Source of the DNA: Azonexus sp.
Lineage (GTDB): Bacteria; Pseudomonadota; Gammaproteobacteria; Burkholderiales; Rhodocyclaceae
Assembly: GCA_030696345.1 (NCBI GenBank)
Contig: JAUYSK010000023.1
Location: 124,001-188,000, forward strand
Length of the DNA stretch: 64,000 nt
Reading direction: 5' to 3'
The position numbers were made by a program, and so were the translations under genes. Positions 16,078-25,800 of this stretch are shown one piece after another (position 1 is the first letter of the stretch; each line of letters starts with the position of its first letter). The notes below the pieces were generated by a model. The model saw nothing but the letters and a program-made list of their open reading frames with translations, was not told the origin of the DNA and ran no database searches.

Positions 16078-17724
16078 TTACATGTTCGGGTAGGTCGGGC
16101 CTTCACCACCTTGCGGCACGACCCAATTGATGTTCTGGGTCGGATCCTTGATATCGCAGGTTTTGCAATGCACGCAGTTCTGGGCATTGATCTGCAAACG
16201 GGGATTATTGCCGCTCTCGTCACGCAAAATTTCATAGACGCCAGCCGGGCAGAAGCGCTGTTCAGGCGCATCGTAGGTCGCCAGATTGACGCTGATCGGT
16301 ATGCTGGCATCCTTCAGTTGCAGATGGCAGGGCTGATCTTCCTCGTGGTTGGTACTGGAGAGGAAAACCGATGACAGGCGGTCAAATGTGATGACACCAT
16401 CCGGCTTCGGGTAGGCAATCGGTTCGCATTCACTGGCCGGCAACAGCTTGGCATGGTCCGGCTTGGTGTTGTGCAGGGTCCACGGTGCCTTGCCACGGAA
16501 AACGATCTGGTCAATACCGAACATCATCGAACCATACTTCAGGCCCTTGTTGATCCACGGCTTGAAGTTGCGTGCCTGATGCAGTTCGTTGTGCAGCCAG
16601 CTTTGCTTGAAGGCTTCCGGATAGGCGACTAATTCGTCGCGTTGGCGCTCGCCGGAGAGGGCGTCAAAGCAGGCTTCGGCGGCCAGCGAGCCGGATTTGA
16701 TGGCGCAATGCGACCCTTTGATCCGTGCGGCATTTAGGAAGCCGGCATCATCACCGACCAGCACGCCACCCGGGAAGGTCAGCTTGGGCAGCGACTGCAG
16801 GCCACCGGCGCTGAGGGCGCGGGCGCCGTAGGCAATGCGCTTGCCGCCTTCGAGGAAGGGGCGAATGTTCGGGTGTGTCTTGAAGCGCTGGAACTCTTCG
16901 AAGGGCGACAGGTGCGGATTCTTGTAACCGAGGCCGACAACAAAACCGACGGCAATCTGATTGTTTTCCAGATGGTAAAGGAAGCCGCCACCGTAGGTAT
17001 CCGGCTGCATCGGCCAGCCACCGCTATGGATGACGAGGCCGGACTGATATTGCTCCGGCTTGATTTCCCAGAGTTCCTTGAGACCGATGCCATAGGTTTG
17101 CGGATCGGCGCCATCACGCAGATTGAATTTGACTTCGAGTTGTTTGCCGAGGTGACCGCGGCAGCCTTCGGCAAAGAAGGTGTATTTGCCGTGAAGTTCC
17201 ATGCCGATCTGGAAGTTCGGGCCTTCGGAGCCATCATGCAGGCGGCCCATGTCACCGGTGGCGACTCCCATGACCGCGCCATTCTCGTCGAACAGCACTT
17301 CGGAGCCGGCAAAGCCTGGGTAGATTTCAACGCCGAGCGCTTCGGCCTGTTCACCCAGCCAGCGGCAGAGATTGCCCAGCGAAATGGCGTAGTTGCCTTC
17401 GTTATGGAAACAATTGGGGAGCAGGCTGTTCGGCACCTTGGTGCCACCGGTTTCCGTAAGAATGAAGAAGCGGTCTTCGGAGACCGGGGCATTGAGTGGC
17501 GCGCCGTCTTCCTTCCAGTTGGGCAGCAATTCGTTCAGCGCGCGTGGGTCCATGATCGCGCCGGAGAGAATGTGAGCGCCGATTTCGGCGCCTTTCTCGA
17601 TCAGGCAGACACCGATCTCGGTGCCTTTTTCTGCTGCCAGTTGTTTCAGCCGGATGGCTGAAGCCAGGCCGGCCGGACCGCCGCCAACGATGACGACGTC
17701 GAACTCCATAGCTTCGCGCTGCAT
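16078..17724 (-). CDS. Electron transfer flavoprotein-ubiquinone oxidoreductase
   Basis: A 548-residue enzyme that passes electrons from ETF (fed by acyl-CoA and other dehydrogenases) to quinone at the membrane. It has the FAD-binding GGGPAG near residue 14 and the C-terminal 4Fe-4S ligands Cys492 (CPAGVYE), Cys517, Cys520 and Cys523 (NCVHCKTCD), and it matches the usual length of about 550 residues. Two starts are possible (M1 or M6, MEFDVVIVG). It is divergent from an acyl-CoA thioesterase gene across a spacer that carries a palindromic operator-like sequence, fitting control with fatty-acid breakdown. The usual neighbours etfA/etfB are not in the window. Confidence 0.95.
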   Translation of the reverse strand: MQREAMEFDVVIVGGGPAGLASAIRLKQLAAEKGTEIGVCLIEKGAEIGAHILSGAIMDPRALNELLPNWKEDGAPLNAPVSEDRFFILTETGGTKVPNSLLPNCFHNEGNYAISLGNLCRWLGEQAEALGVEIYPGFAGSEVLFDENGAVMGVATGDMGRLHDGSEGPNFQIGMELHGKYTFFAEGCRGHLGKQLEVKFNLRDGADPQTYGIGLKELWEIKPEQYQSGLVIHSGGWPMQPDTYGGGFLYHLENNQIAVGFVVGLGYKNPHLSPFEEFQRFKTHPNIRPFLEGGKRIAYGARALSAGGLQSLPKLTFPGGVLVGDDAGFLNAARIKGSHCAIKSGSLAAEACFDALSGERQRDELVAYPEAFKQSWLHNELHQARNFKPWINKGLKYGSMMFGIDQIVFRGKAPWTLHNTKPDHAKLLPASECEPIAYPKPDGVITFDRLSSVFLSSTNHEEDQPCHLQLKDASIPISVNLATYDAPEQRFCPAGVYEILRDESGNNPRLQINAQNCVHCKTCDIKDPTQNINWVVPQGGEGPTYPNM

Positions 17725-17760
17725 GATGTCTCCTTCTAAATTTTATTGTGACCTTATTTT

Positions 17761-17788
17761 CAATACGGTACAGTATGGAAACGTATTG
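17761..17788. promoter_or_regulatory. Palindromic operator candidate between ETF-QO and the thioesterase
   Basis: Two nested dyads: ATACGGTACAGTAT (17763-17776, 12 of 14 positions symmetric), and an outer pair CAATACG (17761-17767) with CGTATTG (17782-17788). They sit between two divergent genes of acyl-CoA metabolism, so a TetR-family regulator of fatty-acid degradation is a reasonable binder; this is inference. Confidence 0.45.
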
Positions 17789-17814
17789 ATCAACCCCTCT
17801 GAGACTTGAATGAC

Positions 17815-18219
17815 ATGGAACATAAAAAGAAACTTATCCACGTAACCAGAATGCCCATTCGCTGGGGCGATATGGATGCTTATGGCCATGTGAACAATAC
17901 CGTTTATTTCCGCTATATGGAGCAGGCCAGAGTCGAATGGATCGAGGATATGGGCGTTCAGGTTCGCCCGGGCGGTACCGGGCCGGTGATCATCAACGCC
18001 AGTTGCACTTTCAAGAAGCCGATGAATTACCCGGGCACCGTCGAGGTTCGCACCTTTGTTGGTCATCCCGGGCGTTCCAGCGTGCAGACTCACGTCGAAA
18101 TGCTGATTGATGGCGAGCTTTATGCCGATGGTGCGGCCAAGGTTGTCTGGATGGATACCCAGACCGGGAAATCGGTGGAAATTCCGGATCAGGTTCGGGC
18201 TGTGCTCGAAGCGGAGTAA
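17815..18219 (+). CDS. Acyl-CoA thioesterase (4-hydroxybenzoyl-CoA thioesterase / YbgC family)
   Basis: A protein of 134 residues from ATG 17815, a single hotdog domain. The active-site block RWGDMDAYGHVNNTVYFRYME (from residue 17) carries the family Asp and the helix that lies over the substrate. Such enzymes hydrolyse acyl-CoA or acyl-ACP thioesters in the cytosol; chain preference cannot be read from the sequence. It is divergent from ETF-QO and followed 21 bases later by the dGTPase-like gene on the same strand. A TTG at 17806 could add three residues. Confidence 0.85.
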   Translation: MEHKKKLIHVTRMPIRWGDMDAYGHVNNTVYFRYMEQARVEWIEDMGVQVRPGGTGPVIINASCTFKKPMNYPGTVEVRTFVGHPGRSSVQTHVEMLIDGELYADGAAKVVWMDTQTGKSVEIPDQVRAVLEAE

Positions 18220-18240
18220 AGCTCGGGTAAACTCGCGGCC

Positions 18241-19584
18241 ATGAGCCAACGAAAAATCTGGGAAAAACTGCTTTCGGCCGATCGTCCGGGGGCAGGCAAG
18301 GCGCCGGGTACGCCGGAGCGAACTGCCTTTCAGCAGGATTACGACCGCATTGTCTTTACCTCGGCTTTTCGCCGACTGAAGGACAAGACGCAGGTCTTCC
18401 CGCTATCAAAAAGCGATTACGTCCGTACCCGGCTGACCCACAGCCTGGAGGCCAGTTGCGTCGGCCGCTCGCTTGGTGCGGTGGTCGGTCGCGAGATCAT
18501 TGCCCGGCACGGCTTGAAGCATGTCGAGTCGGGCGATTTCGGGGCGATTGTCGCGGCGGCCTGCCTGGCCCACGATATCGGTAATCCGCCATTTGGTCAT
18601 GCCGGCGAGGACGCGATCCGCGAGTGGTTCCGCACTTCCGGCCTGCTTGAGCGTCACCCATTCACGCCGGCTCAGCGCGCTGACTTCGAACGTTATGAAG
18701 GCAACGCTCAGGGTTTCCGTATCGTCACCCGGCTGCAAAGCCCGGCTAACCCCGGTTTGCAGCTGACCAGCGCCGTGCTGGCGACGTTCACCAAATATCC
18801 GCGTCCCTCGCATATCGAGGCGGAACTGGAAGGCAAGAGCGGCAAGAAATTCGGCTTCTTCCAGCAGGACGCCGAGGCTTTTGCGGCAGTGGCACGGTCG
18901 ACCGGCCTGGTTGAGCGAATTCCCGGCACCGCCTGGCGCCGCCACCCGCTGGCATTTCTGGTCGAAGTGGCGGATGACACTTGTTACCTGATCGTCGATC
19001 TTGAAGATGCCGCCAAGCTCGGTTTCGTGCCGTATCGCGATGCGGAATGCCTGCTCGCCGATCTGGCCGGCAATACGATCAATGGCGGGCGCATGGAGCG
19101 CTTGCATGATCCGAAGGAGCGGCTGGAATACCTGCGTGCCAAGGCGATCGGCCGATTGCTGGAAAGTGCGGCGGGCGTTTTTCTGGAAAATGAGGATGCC
19201 ATCCTCAAGGGCGAATTCGATGACGAGCTGCTCACCCAGTCGCCGGTTGGCATTCCGTTGCAGGCGGTGCTGAAACTGGCCAAGGAAACGATCTACACGG
19301 CGCGCCCGGCGCTGGAAATCGAAACCGCCGGCTTCGAGGTGCTTGGCGCCTTGCTCGAACTGTTCACCAATGCAGTGGAAGCGAAGGCCGGGCATGCCAG
19401 CTTCACCACCCGCGAGCGCATGCTGCTCAAACTGCTGCCGGTCCAGTTCCTCGGCCATGGTGGCGAGCCGGATGCCGACCCGTACATCCGTTTGCTGCAA
19501 GTCGCCGATTTCGTTGCCGGGATGACGGATTCCTACGCGGTGGATATGTTCCGCAAGCTGAAGGGCTTCGATCTGCCGACCTGA
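18241..19584 (+). CDS. dgt: Deoxyguanosinetriphosphate triphosphohydrolase-like protein
   Basis: A 447-residue HD-domain enzyme of the Dgt family, which splits dGTP (or other dNTPs) to the nucleoside and tripolyphosphate. The metal-binding HD residues are visible: H67 in RLTHSLEAS, H111 and D112 in AHDIGNPPFGH, with H120. YDRIVFTSAFRRLKDKTQV is the family signature before it. Its length is closer to the shorter Dgt type 2 group than to E. coli Dgt (505), so substrate range may differ. Confidence 0.9.
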   Translation: MSQRKIWEKLLSADRPGAGKAPGTPERTAFQQDYDRIVFTSAFRRLKDKTQVFPLSKSDYVRTRLTHSLEASCVGRSLGAVVGREIIARHGLKHVESGDFGAIVAAACLAHDIGNPPFGHAGEDAIREWFRTSGLLERHPFTPAQRADFERYEGNAQGFRIVTRLQSPANPGLQLTSAVLATFTKYPRPSHIEAELEGKSGKKFGFFQQDAEAFAAVARSTGLVERIPGTAWRRHPLAFLVEVADDTCYLIVDLEDAAKLGFVPYRDAECLLADLAGNTINGGRMERLHDPKERLEYLRAKAIGRLLESAAGVFLENEDAILKGEFDDELLTQSPVGIPLQAVLKLAKETIYTARPALEIETAGFEVLGALLELFTNAVEAKAGHASFTTRERMLLKLLPVQFLGHGGEPDADPYIRLLQVADFVAGMTDSYAVDMFRKLKGFDLPT

Positions 19585-19641
19585 TCTGGTGGGTTGATAT
19601 TTGTCGAAATTGCCCCAACGAGGCATTCGAAGAGGAAGACT

Positions 19642-20025
19642 ATGTACGACTGCGGTGGTTGCACGGCTTGTTGCAAGATCATGAAAGTACACGAGCTGGA
19701 GAAGCAGGCAAACGTCTGGTGTCAGCATTGCAAAATTGGCGTTGGCTGCACGAGCTACGAAAGCCGGCCAGATTCGTGCAGGGTCTATGAGTGTGTCTGG
19801 CTACAGTCTCAGCGCGAACCCAGGCCGTTGCCGCTTGCACTGCGCCCCGACAAATCGCGCGTCGTTATCGGCACGACCAATCATGGTGAGGATGTTGTTC
19901 TGTACGTTAGTCAGGATCGGCCTGATGCCTGGAGGCGTGACAATGTTGCCAGTTTTGTTGCCGAGTTGCAGGCCAGGGGTATTGTTGTCCTGCTTAGTCG
20001 TGGAGACATCTTGCAAAAGTTATAA
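19642..20025 (+). CDS. YkgJ-family cysteine cluster protein
   Basis: A protein of 127 residues from ATG 19642 (AGAGGAAGA ribosome site). The N-terminal half is rich in cysteine: C4, C7, C10 and C11 in CGGCTACC, then C27, C30, C36, C46 and C51, with SRPDSCRVYEC. This is the CxxCC-type putative zinc- or iron-chelating domain of the YkgJ family. No signal peptide. Function is unknown. It lies just upstream of the LexA box, but that box is only about 50 bases after its stop, so it is probably not part of the lexA operon. Confidence 0.75.
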   Translation: MYDCGGCTACCKIMKVHELEKQANVWCQHCKIGVGCTSYESRPDSCRVYECVWLQSQREPRPLPLALRPDKSRVVIGTTNHGEDVVLYVSQDRPDAWRRDNVASFVAELQARGIVVLLSRGDILQKL

Positions 20026-20077
20026 GTGCATAGTTTGTCCAGCATGCATGGATTTACCGCTTGCCAAAAATAAAATA

Positions 20078-20093
20078 CTGTACAAAAATACAG
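20078..20093. promoter_or_regulatory. LexA (SOS) box in front of lexA
   Basis: CTGTACAAAAATACAG is a perfect CTGT-N8-ACAG palindrome of the gammaproteobacterial/betaproteobacterial SOS type. It sits 25 bases before the lexA ATG, so LexA should repress its own gene and the imuA-imuB-dnaE2 genes behind it. No second box is seen within the operon. Confidence 0.9.
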
Positions 20094-20118
20094 CCATAGG
20101 TTTTTAGCGGAGCAAACC

Positions 20119-20724
20119 ATGAAACTCACGCCACGTCAGCAGGAAATTCTCGATTTCATCCGGAGCACGCTTGAGGTGCTTGGTGCGCCGCCGACGCGCA
20201 TGGAAATTTCCCACGCCTTCGGTTTTGCTTCGCCCAATGCGGCTGAAGATCACTTGCGGGCGCTCGCCAAAAAAGGCGCCATCGTGCTTGAGCCCGGTTC
20301 GGCACGGGGCATCCGGCTGGTTGAACAGCTTGGCCTGCCTCTGATCGGCATGGTCGCTGCCGGCTCGCCGATCCTTGCCGTCGAAAACGTTCAGGGCCGC
20401 TACGCGCTGGATGCCCAACTCTTCAGCCCGAAGGCCGATTACCTGCTCAAGGTGCGTGGCCTGTCGATGATCAATGCCGGTATCTGCGACGGCGACCTGC
20501 TGGCGGTGCACAAGACCACTCAGGCCCGCGATGGCCAGATTGTCGTTGCCCGACTCGACGAAGAAGTGACGGTCAAGCGCCTGCAGCGCCGTGATGGCTT
20601 TGTCGAACTGATCGCCGAGAATCCGGATTTCGAGCCGATTATCGTCAATCCGGCCGAAGTCGATTTCGCCATCGAGGGGATTGCCGTTGGCCTGATTCGC
20701 GGGGCGATCAGCACATTGTCATGA
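20119..20724 (+). CDS. lexA: LexA repressor
   Basis: A 201-residue SOS repressor-protease. The winged helix is residues 1-66; the Ala81-Gly82 cleavage site (VAAGSP), Ser116 nucleophile (VRGLSM) and Lys153 general base (TVKRL) each lie three positions before the E. coli counterparts. RecA filaments on damaged DNA trigger self-cleavage and de-repression. ATG at 20119 follows a GGAG-like site. The gene ends in ATGA overlap with imuA, so repressor and mutagenesis genes form one autoregulated operon. Some betaproteobacteria carry a second LexA elsewhere; only this one is visible. Confidence 0.97.
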   Translation: MKLTPRQQEILDFIRSTLEVLGAPPTRMEISHAFGFASPNAAEDHLRALAKKGAIVLEPGSARGIRLVEQLGLPLIGMVAAGSPILAVENVQGRYALDAQLFSPKADYLLKVRGLSMINAGICDGDLLAVHKTTQARDGQIVVARLDEEVTVKRLQRRDGFVELIAENPDFEPIIVNPAEVDFAIEGIAVGLIRGAISTLS

Positions 20725-21434
20725 GTGCCATGCCGTTGCCGGCCGCACTGGCAGATGTGCTGGCCAGAGGCGATGTCTGGCGCGGCGACACCCTGGCCAG
20801 CCTGCCGGAAAGCGCCATCCCCAGTGGTTATGCCGAACTCGATGCCGAGTTGCCGGGTGGTGGTTGGCCACGGGGAAATCTGATCGAAATCATGGTCGAC
20901 CGCAGCGGTCTTGGCGAAATGAGCTTGTTGCTGCCATCTTTGGCCCGGCTCTCCGCTGAGGGTGGCTGGCTGGCCCTGGTGGCGCCACCCTGGCTGCCAC
21001 ATGCGCCGGCCTGGGCCGCGGCGGGGCTGGTTCTGGAAAGACTGGTCGTGGTTCGGGCGGGCAAGCAGGCAGCCTGGTGCTGCGAACAGCTGGTTGCCAG
21101 CGGTGGTTTTGCCGGCGTGCTGGCTTGGCCGGACGCCGGAATCGACGCCAGGGCGCTGCGTCGCTTGCAGGTGGCGGCCGAGGGCAGGCCGACCTTGACC
21201 TGCCTGTGGCGCCCGGTTTCACTAGCCTCGACGCCTTCGCCGGCTCCCTTGCGCGTTGCCTTGGCGGCGGATGATCGAGGTTTGCTGGTCCGTATTCTCA
21301 AGCGGCGTGGCCGACCGGCGGCGCCACCGCTCAGTCTGTCCCTGCACCGTCCCGGGAGAACGAACCGTGCTCTGGCTGTCCCTGCACTTTCCCTTGCTGC
21401 CGCTCGAGGCGCTACCGCTACGGCAGTCGCCTAG
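20721..21434 (+). CDS. imuA: ImuA, RecA-like accessory protein of translesion synthesis
   Basis: A 237-residue protein of the ImuA (SulA-like/RecA-fold) group: [20 protein letters not shown] at 33 followed by [19 protein letters not shown] matches the start of a RecA fold, but the Walker A lysine is missing, as is usual in ImuA. It works with ImuB and DnaE2 in SOS mutagenesis. ATG overlaps the lexA stop by four bases. Its last 68 bases overlap imuB in another frame. The C-terminal tail (SLSLHRPG onward) runs over a short repeat shared with the start of imuB. Confidence 0.88.
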   Translation: MSAMPLPAALADVLARGDVWRGDTLASLPESAIPSGYAELDAELPGGGWPRGNLIEIMVDRSGLGEMSLLLPSLARLSAEGGWLALVAPPWLPHAPAWAAAGLVLERLVVVRAGKQAAWCCEQLVASGGFAGVLAWPDAGIDARALRRLQVAAEGRPTLTCLWRPVSLASTPSPAPLRVALAADDRGLLVRILKRRGRPAAPPLSLSLHRPGRTNRALAVPALSLAAARGATATAVA

Positions 21435-22833
21435 CGCGGTCGTCAGCCGCGGGCGAGTGCTGGCCTGCGATCGGCAGGCAGAGGAAGCAGGTGTGAGGGT
21501 TGGACAGAAGCTGTCGACCGCGCTGGGTTTGCAGCCCGGACTGGCCGTTTTCGAGCGCGAAACAACGCGGGAAAACGCAGCGCTGGAGAGCCTGGCCTGC
21601 TGGGCCGGGCGTTTTTCGCCGACGGTGAGCCTGGCGTCACCGGCCGGCTTGCTGCTTGAAATTGGCGGCTGCCTGCGTCTTTTTGGTGGCGTTGAGGCGA
21701 TTGTCGATGCGGTACTGGCCGGTTGCGCCGAGCAGAGTTATTCAACCCGCTGGTCCGTCGCACCCAGCCCGCTTGGCGCGCGCTGGCTGGCGCAGGCCGG
21801 GGCTAGCCAAACTCACCAGGAAGTAGTGACCATGCAGGCTGCTCTGGCCGCCTTGCCCTGTGCCGTGCCTGCCTGGCCGGCCGAGGTGGAAAATCGGCTG
21901 GCGTCCTTCGGTCTGAAGCACCTGGGCGATCTGCTGGCCTTGCCAAGTGCGAGCATGCGGCAGCGTATCGGCAACGGGCCACTTGATGATCTGCTGCGAG
22001 CCTGGGGCGAGCTGCCCGACCTGCAACTGCCTTTCATCTTTCCGGAAAAGTTTTCCATTGAAATTGAACTGCCAGCCCGCGTCGAGCACGCCGAGGCGCT
22101 GGCTTTCGCCGGGCAGCGACTGTTCGCGGCGCTGGCCGGCTGGCTGCATGGCCGGCAGTTGCTGGTGCGGGCCTGCACCCTGCAACTGAAACATGATGAC
22201 GGCTCGCTCAGCCCGCTGGTTTTGCGTTTTGCCGAGCCGGCGGCCGACGAAGGACGTTTTCTCCGCTTGTTGCGCGAACATCTTTCCCGCCTGCAATTGA
22301 CCGCGCCCGTCGAGGCCTTGCGGCTGCAGGCCGATGAGGTCGTGAACAAACCCGGGGTGAGCGAGCATTTGTTTGATCAGGCACCTGCCGGCGAGGGTGT
22401 TCTGGCTTGTCTGGAGCGCCTGCGGGCCAGGCTGGGCGAGGTGGCGGTGCAGGTGCTCGGCCAGAAAGCCGATTATCGGCCGGAGTGCGCCACACTGGGT
22501 CTCGATGCAAGCCTTGATTTTTCGCTGCCAGGGCCGTCCACCGCAGCATTGAGCAAACCTGGTGATCAGGAGGCCTGCAAGGCCAGTCGCCCACTCTGGC
22601 TGCTGCCCGAACCGCAGGCGTTGTCTGAACGTGTCGGCAATCCGCAGTGGCACGGCCCGCTGAAGCTGCTGTCGCGCGCCGAGCGGCTGGAAAGCGGCTG
22701 GTGGGATGAGGGCGAGCGGGCGAGTGCCGGTGATGTCCGGCGTGACTATTTCGTTGCCCGCAACCCGCTGGGCCAGTGGGCCTGGGTGTTCCGCGACGCT
22801 GAAGGCTGGTATCTGCATGGCTTGTTTGGCTGA
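21367..22833 (+). CDS. imuB: ImuB, catalytically inactive Y-family polymerase subunit
   Basis: A protein of 488 residues from GTG 21367, chosen because [15 protein letters not shown] is the typical ImuB start and GGGAG lies eight bases upstream; the open frame upstream belongs to the imuA overlap. It has the palm, finger and little-finger layout of DinB-like polymerases but lacks the catalytic aspartates (LSLHFPLL in place of a DxDxF start), as known for ImuB. ImuB binds the beta clamp and bridges ImuA and DnaE2. It overlaps imuA by 68 bases and dnaE2 by 17, so the proteins are tightly co-translated. Confidence 0.9.
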   Translation: MLWLSLHFPLLPLEALPLRQSPSAVVSRGRVLACDRQAEEAGVRVGQKLSTALGLQPGLAVFERETTRENAALESLACWAGRFSPTVSLASPAGLLLEIGGCLRLFGGVEAIVDAVLAGCAEQSYSTRWSVAPSPLGARWLAQAGASQTHQEVVTMQAALAALPCAVPAWPAEVENRLASFGLKHLGDLLALPSASMRQRIGNGPLDDLLRAWGELPDLQLPFIFPEKFSIEIELPARVEHAEALAFAGQRLFAALAGWLHGRQLLVRACTLQLKHDDGSLSPLVLRFAEPAADEGRFLRLLREHLSRLQLTAPVEALRLQADEVVNKPGVSEHLFDQAPAGEGVLACLERLRARLGEVAVQVLGQKADYRPECATLGLDASLDFSLPGPSTAALSKPGDQEACKASRPLWLLPEPQALSERVGNPQWHGPLKLLSRAERLESGWWDEGERASAGDVRRDYFVARNPLGQWAWVFRDAEGWYLHGLFG

Positions 22834-25800
22834 ACGACTGCCTGATTACGCCGAGCTGCATTGCCTCTCCAACTTCACTTTTCTGCGCGGCGCCTCGCGC
22901 CCGGAGGAGTTGGTGGCACAGGCGGCAGCGCAGGGTTACGCAGCCTTGGCGCTGACGGACGAGTGTTCGCTGGCGGGTGTCGTGCGGGCGCATCTGGCGG
23001 CCAAGGCAGCCGGGCTGAAATTCATTGTCGGCAGCGAGATGGTCACGGTCGATGGCCTGAAACTGATCTTTCTCGCCTGCAATCGCCATGGCTACGGCAA
23101 TCTCTCGGCGCTGATCACGCTGGCCAGGCGACGGGCGGAGAAGGGGTCTTACACCTTTCAGCGCCACGACCTCGAAGCCATTTCGCCAAGCGGCGCGCTG
23201 CCTGATTGCCTGGTGCTCTGGGTGCCGGGGGCTGCGCCAGCCGTCGATGACGGGCGCTGGCTGGCCGAGCGCTTTCCCGGTCGGGCCTGGATTGCCGTCG
23301 AACTCCACGCCGGTCCGGACGATACCGCCCGGCTGGATACCTTGCAGAGCCTGGCCGAGGCGAGTGATCTGCCGATGGTCGCCACGGGTGACGTGCATAT
23401 GCACCTGCGCTCCCGCCGGCCGTTGCAGGATGTCCTGACTGCCTTGCGTCTGAAAACGACGGTCTTCGAGGCGGGTTATGCCTTGTTCCCGAACGGTGAA
23501 CGGCATCTGCGTTCGCGCCTGCGTTTATCGCGCCTTTACACGTCTGACTTACTGGCTGAAACGCTGAAGATCGCTGAGCTGTGCAAGTTTTCGCTCGATG
23601 AACTGCGTTACGAGTACCCGGAAGAGATCATTCCGGCTGGCGAAACGGCGGCTTCCTGGCTGCGGGCTGAAACCCAGCGTGGTCTGTTGCGGCGTTACCC
23701 GGGTGGTGTGCCGGCCAGCGTTAGCGAGCGGGTCGAACACGAACTGCTGCTGATTGCCGAGATGGCCTACGAGGCTTACTTTTTGACGGTCTACGACATC
23801 GTCTGTTTTGCCCGTAGTCGCGACATTCTTTGCCAGGGGCGGGGTTCGGCGGCCAATTCTGCGGTGTGCTACGCGCTGGGCGTAACCGAGGTTGATCCGG
23901 CCCGCTCGGCGCTGCTCTTCGAGCGTTTCATCTCGAAGGAGCGGGGCGAGCCGCCGGATATCGACGTCGATTTCGAACACGACCGGCGCGAAGAGGTGAT
24001 TCAGTACATCTACACGAAATACGGGCGCGAACGAGCTGCGCTGGCGGCGGCGGTGATTACCTACCGGACCCGAGGCGCCTTGCGCGACGCCGGGCGGGCG
24101 TTGGGTTTCGGCATAGCCCAGATCAATGCGTTGACCGCTTCGCTGGCCTGGTGGGACAAGCGCGAGCAATTGCCGGAACGCTTCGCCGAACTTGGCCTTG
24201 ACCCCAAAGCGCCACGCGTCGAGAAATGGCTGGCCATCGCCGAGGCCCTGCGCGGCTTTCCCCGACATCTGACGCAACACGTTGGAGGTTTCGTCATCTC
24301 GCGCGGACCCTTGTCACGGCTGGTGCCGGTCGAGAATGCGGCGATGCATGAGCGCAGCGTCATTCAGTGGGACAAGGATGACCTCGATGCGATGGGGTTG
24401 ATGAAAGTCGATATTCTGGCGCTCGGCATGCTCTCGGCGATTCGCCGCATGCTGGAGATGGTGAGCCAATCCTGCGGTCGACCGTTCAAAATGCACGAAA
24501 TCCCGCCGGAAGATCCGGCAACCTACGAAATGCTTTGCCACGCCGACAGCATGGGCGTTTTTCAGGTCGAGTCGCGGGCGCAGATGGCCATGCTGCCGCG
24601 TCTGCGACCGCGCAAATTCTACGATCTGGTGGTCGAGGTGGCGCTGGTCAGGCCGGGGCCGATCCAGGGCGACATGGTGCATCCCTACCTGAAGCGGCGG
24701 CAGGGCAAGGAACCAATCGATAAGATTTCCCCCGAGGTCGATGCCGTGCTGGCGCGCACCTTTGGCGTGCCGATTTTTCAGGAGCAGGTCATGCAACTGG
24801 CCGTGGTCGCCGCCAATTTCACGCCCGGCGAAGCTGACCAGTTACGCCGCGCCATGGCTGCCTGGAAGCGCAAGGGCGGGCTGGAGCCGTTCGAGCAGAA
24901 GTTGCTCGCCGGCATGGCGGACAACGGGCTGCCGGAAAGCTTCGCCCGGCGCATCATCGCGCAGATTCAGGGCTTCGGCGAATACGGCTTTCCCGAGTCG
25001 CACGCCGCCAGTTTTGCACTGCTGGTCTATGCCTCGGCCTGGCTGAAACGCCATTACCCGGCAGCGTTTTTATGCGGTCTGCTGAACAGCCAGCCGATGG
25101 GCTTCTATTCGCCGTCGATGCTGATTCAGGACGCCAAGCGGCATCGGGTCAGCGTTCTGCCGCCGGATGTCACGGCCAGCGACTGGGATAGCCAGATTGA
25201 CGAAACCGGCGCTGTCCGACTCGGCCTGCGCGAGATCAGCGGCTTTGCAAAAGTTGTGGCTGAGCGCATTGCTGCGGTCGACCGGCAAAAACAGCCATTT
25301 TCCAGCGTTGCCGATCTGGCGGCACGGGCCGGCCTGCAACGGCGCGATCTCGATCTGCTGGCTGCGGCCGATGCCTTGCAAAGCCTGGCCGGCCACCGTC
25401 GGCAGGCGGCCTGGGCAGCCACCATCGCGGTAGTGCAGGGGGATCTGTTTGATGGTTTGACGCCGCGCGAAGTGGCGTCTGATCTGCCGGCGCCGAACGA
25501 AGGTGAAAACCTGGTTGCCGATTACCGCAGCCTCGGGCTCACCTTGCGCAGCCATCCCCTAAGCCTGCTGCGCGCGCATCTGGCCGAGCGTCGCTTCGTC
25601 ACCGCCGCCTATACGCGTGCCGCCGGTCATCACGCCGCGATCCGTGTCGCCGGCATTGTCGTCGGGCGGCAGCGGCCGGGCACGGCAACGGGGATTGTTT
25701 TCGTGACGCTGGAGGATGAAACGGGGCTGACCAATGTTGTTGTCCATCCGCAATTGGTCGAGAAGCAGCGGCGCGAACTGCTGGGCGCCACACTGCTTGG

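Noticed and set aside
18406..19728. A 440-codon open frame opposite the dGTPase-like gene
   Set aside because: Antisense shadow; no ribosome site or conserved motif, and the plus-strand protein has the HD residues.
21256..21366. N-terminal extension of imuB starting within imuA
   Set aside because: The extension is Arg/Trp-rich and unlike ImuB; the GTG at 21367 begins the conserved protein and has a ribosome site.
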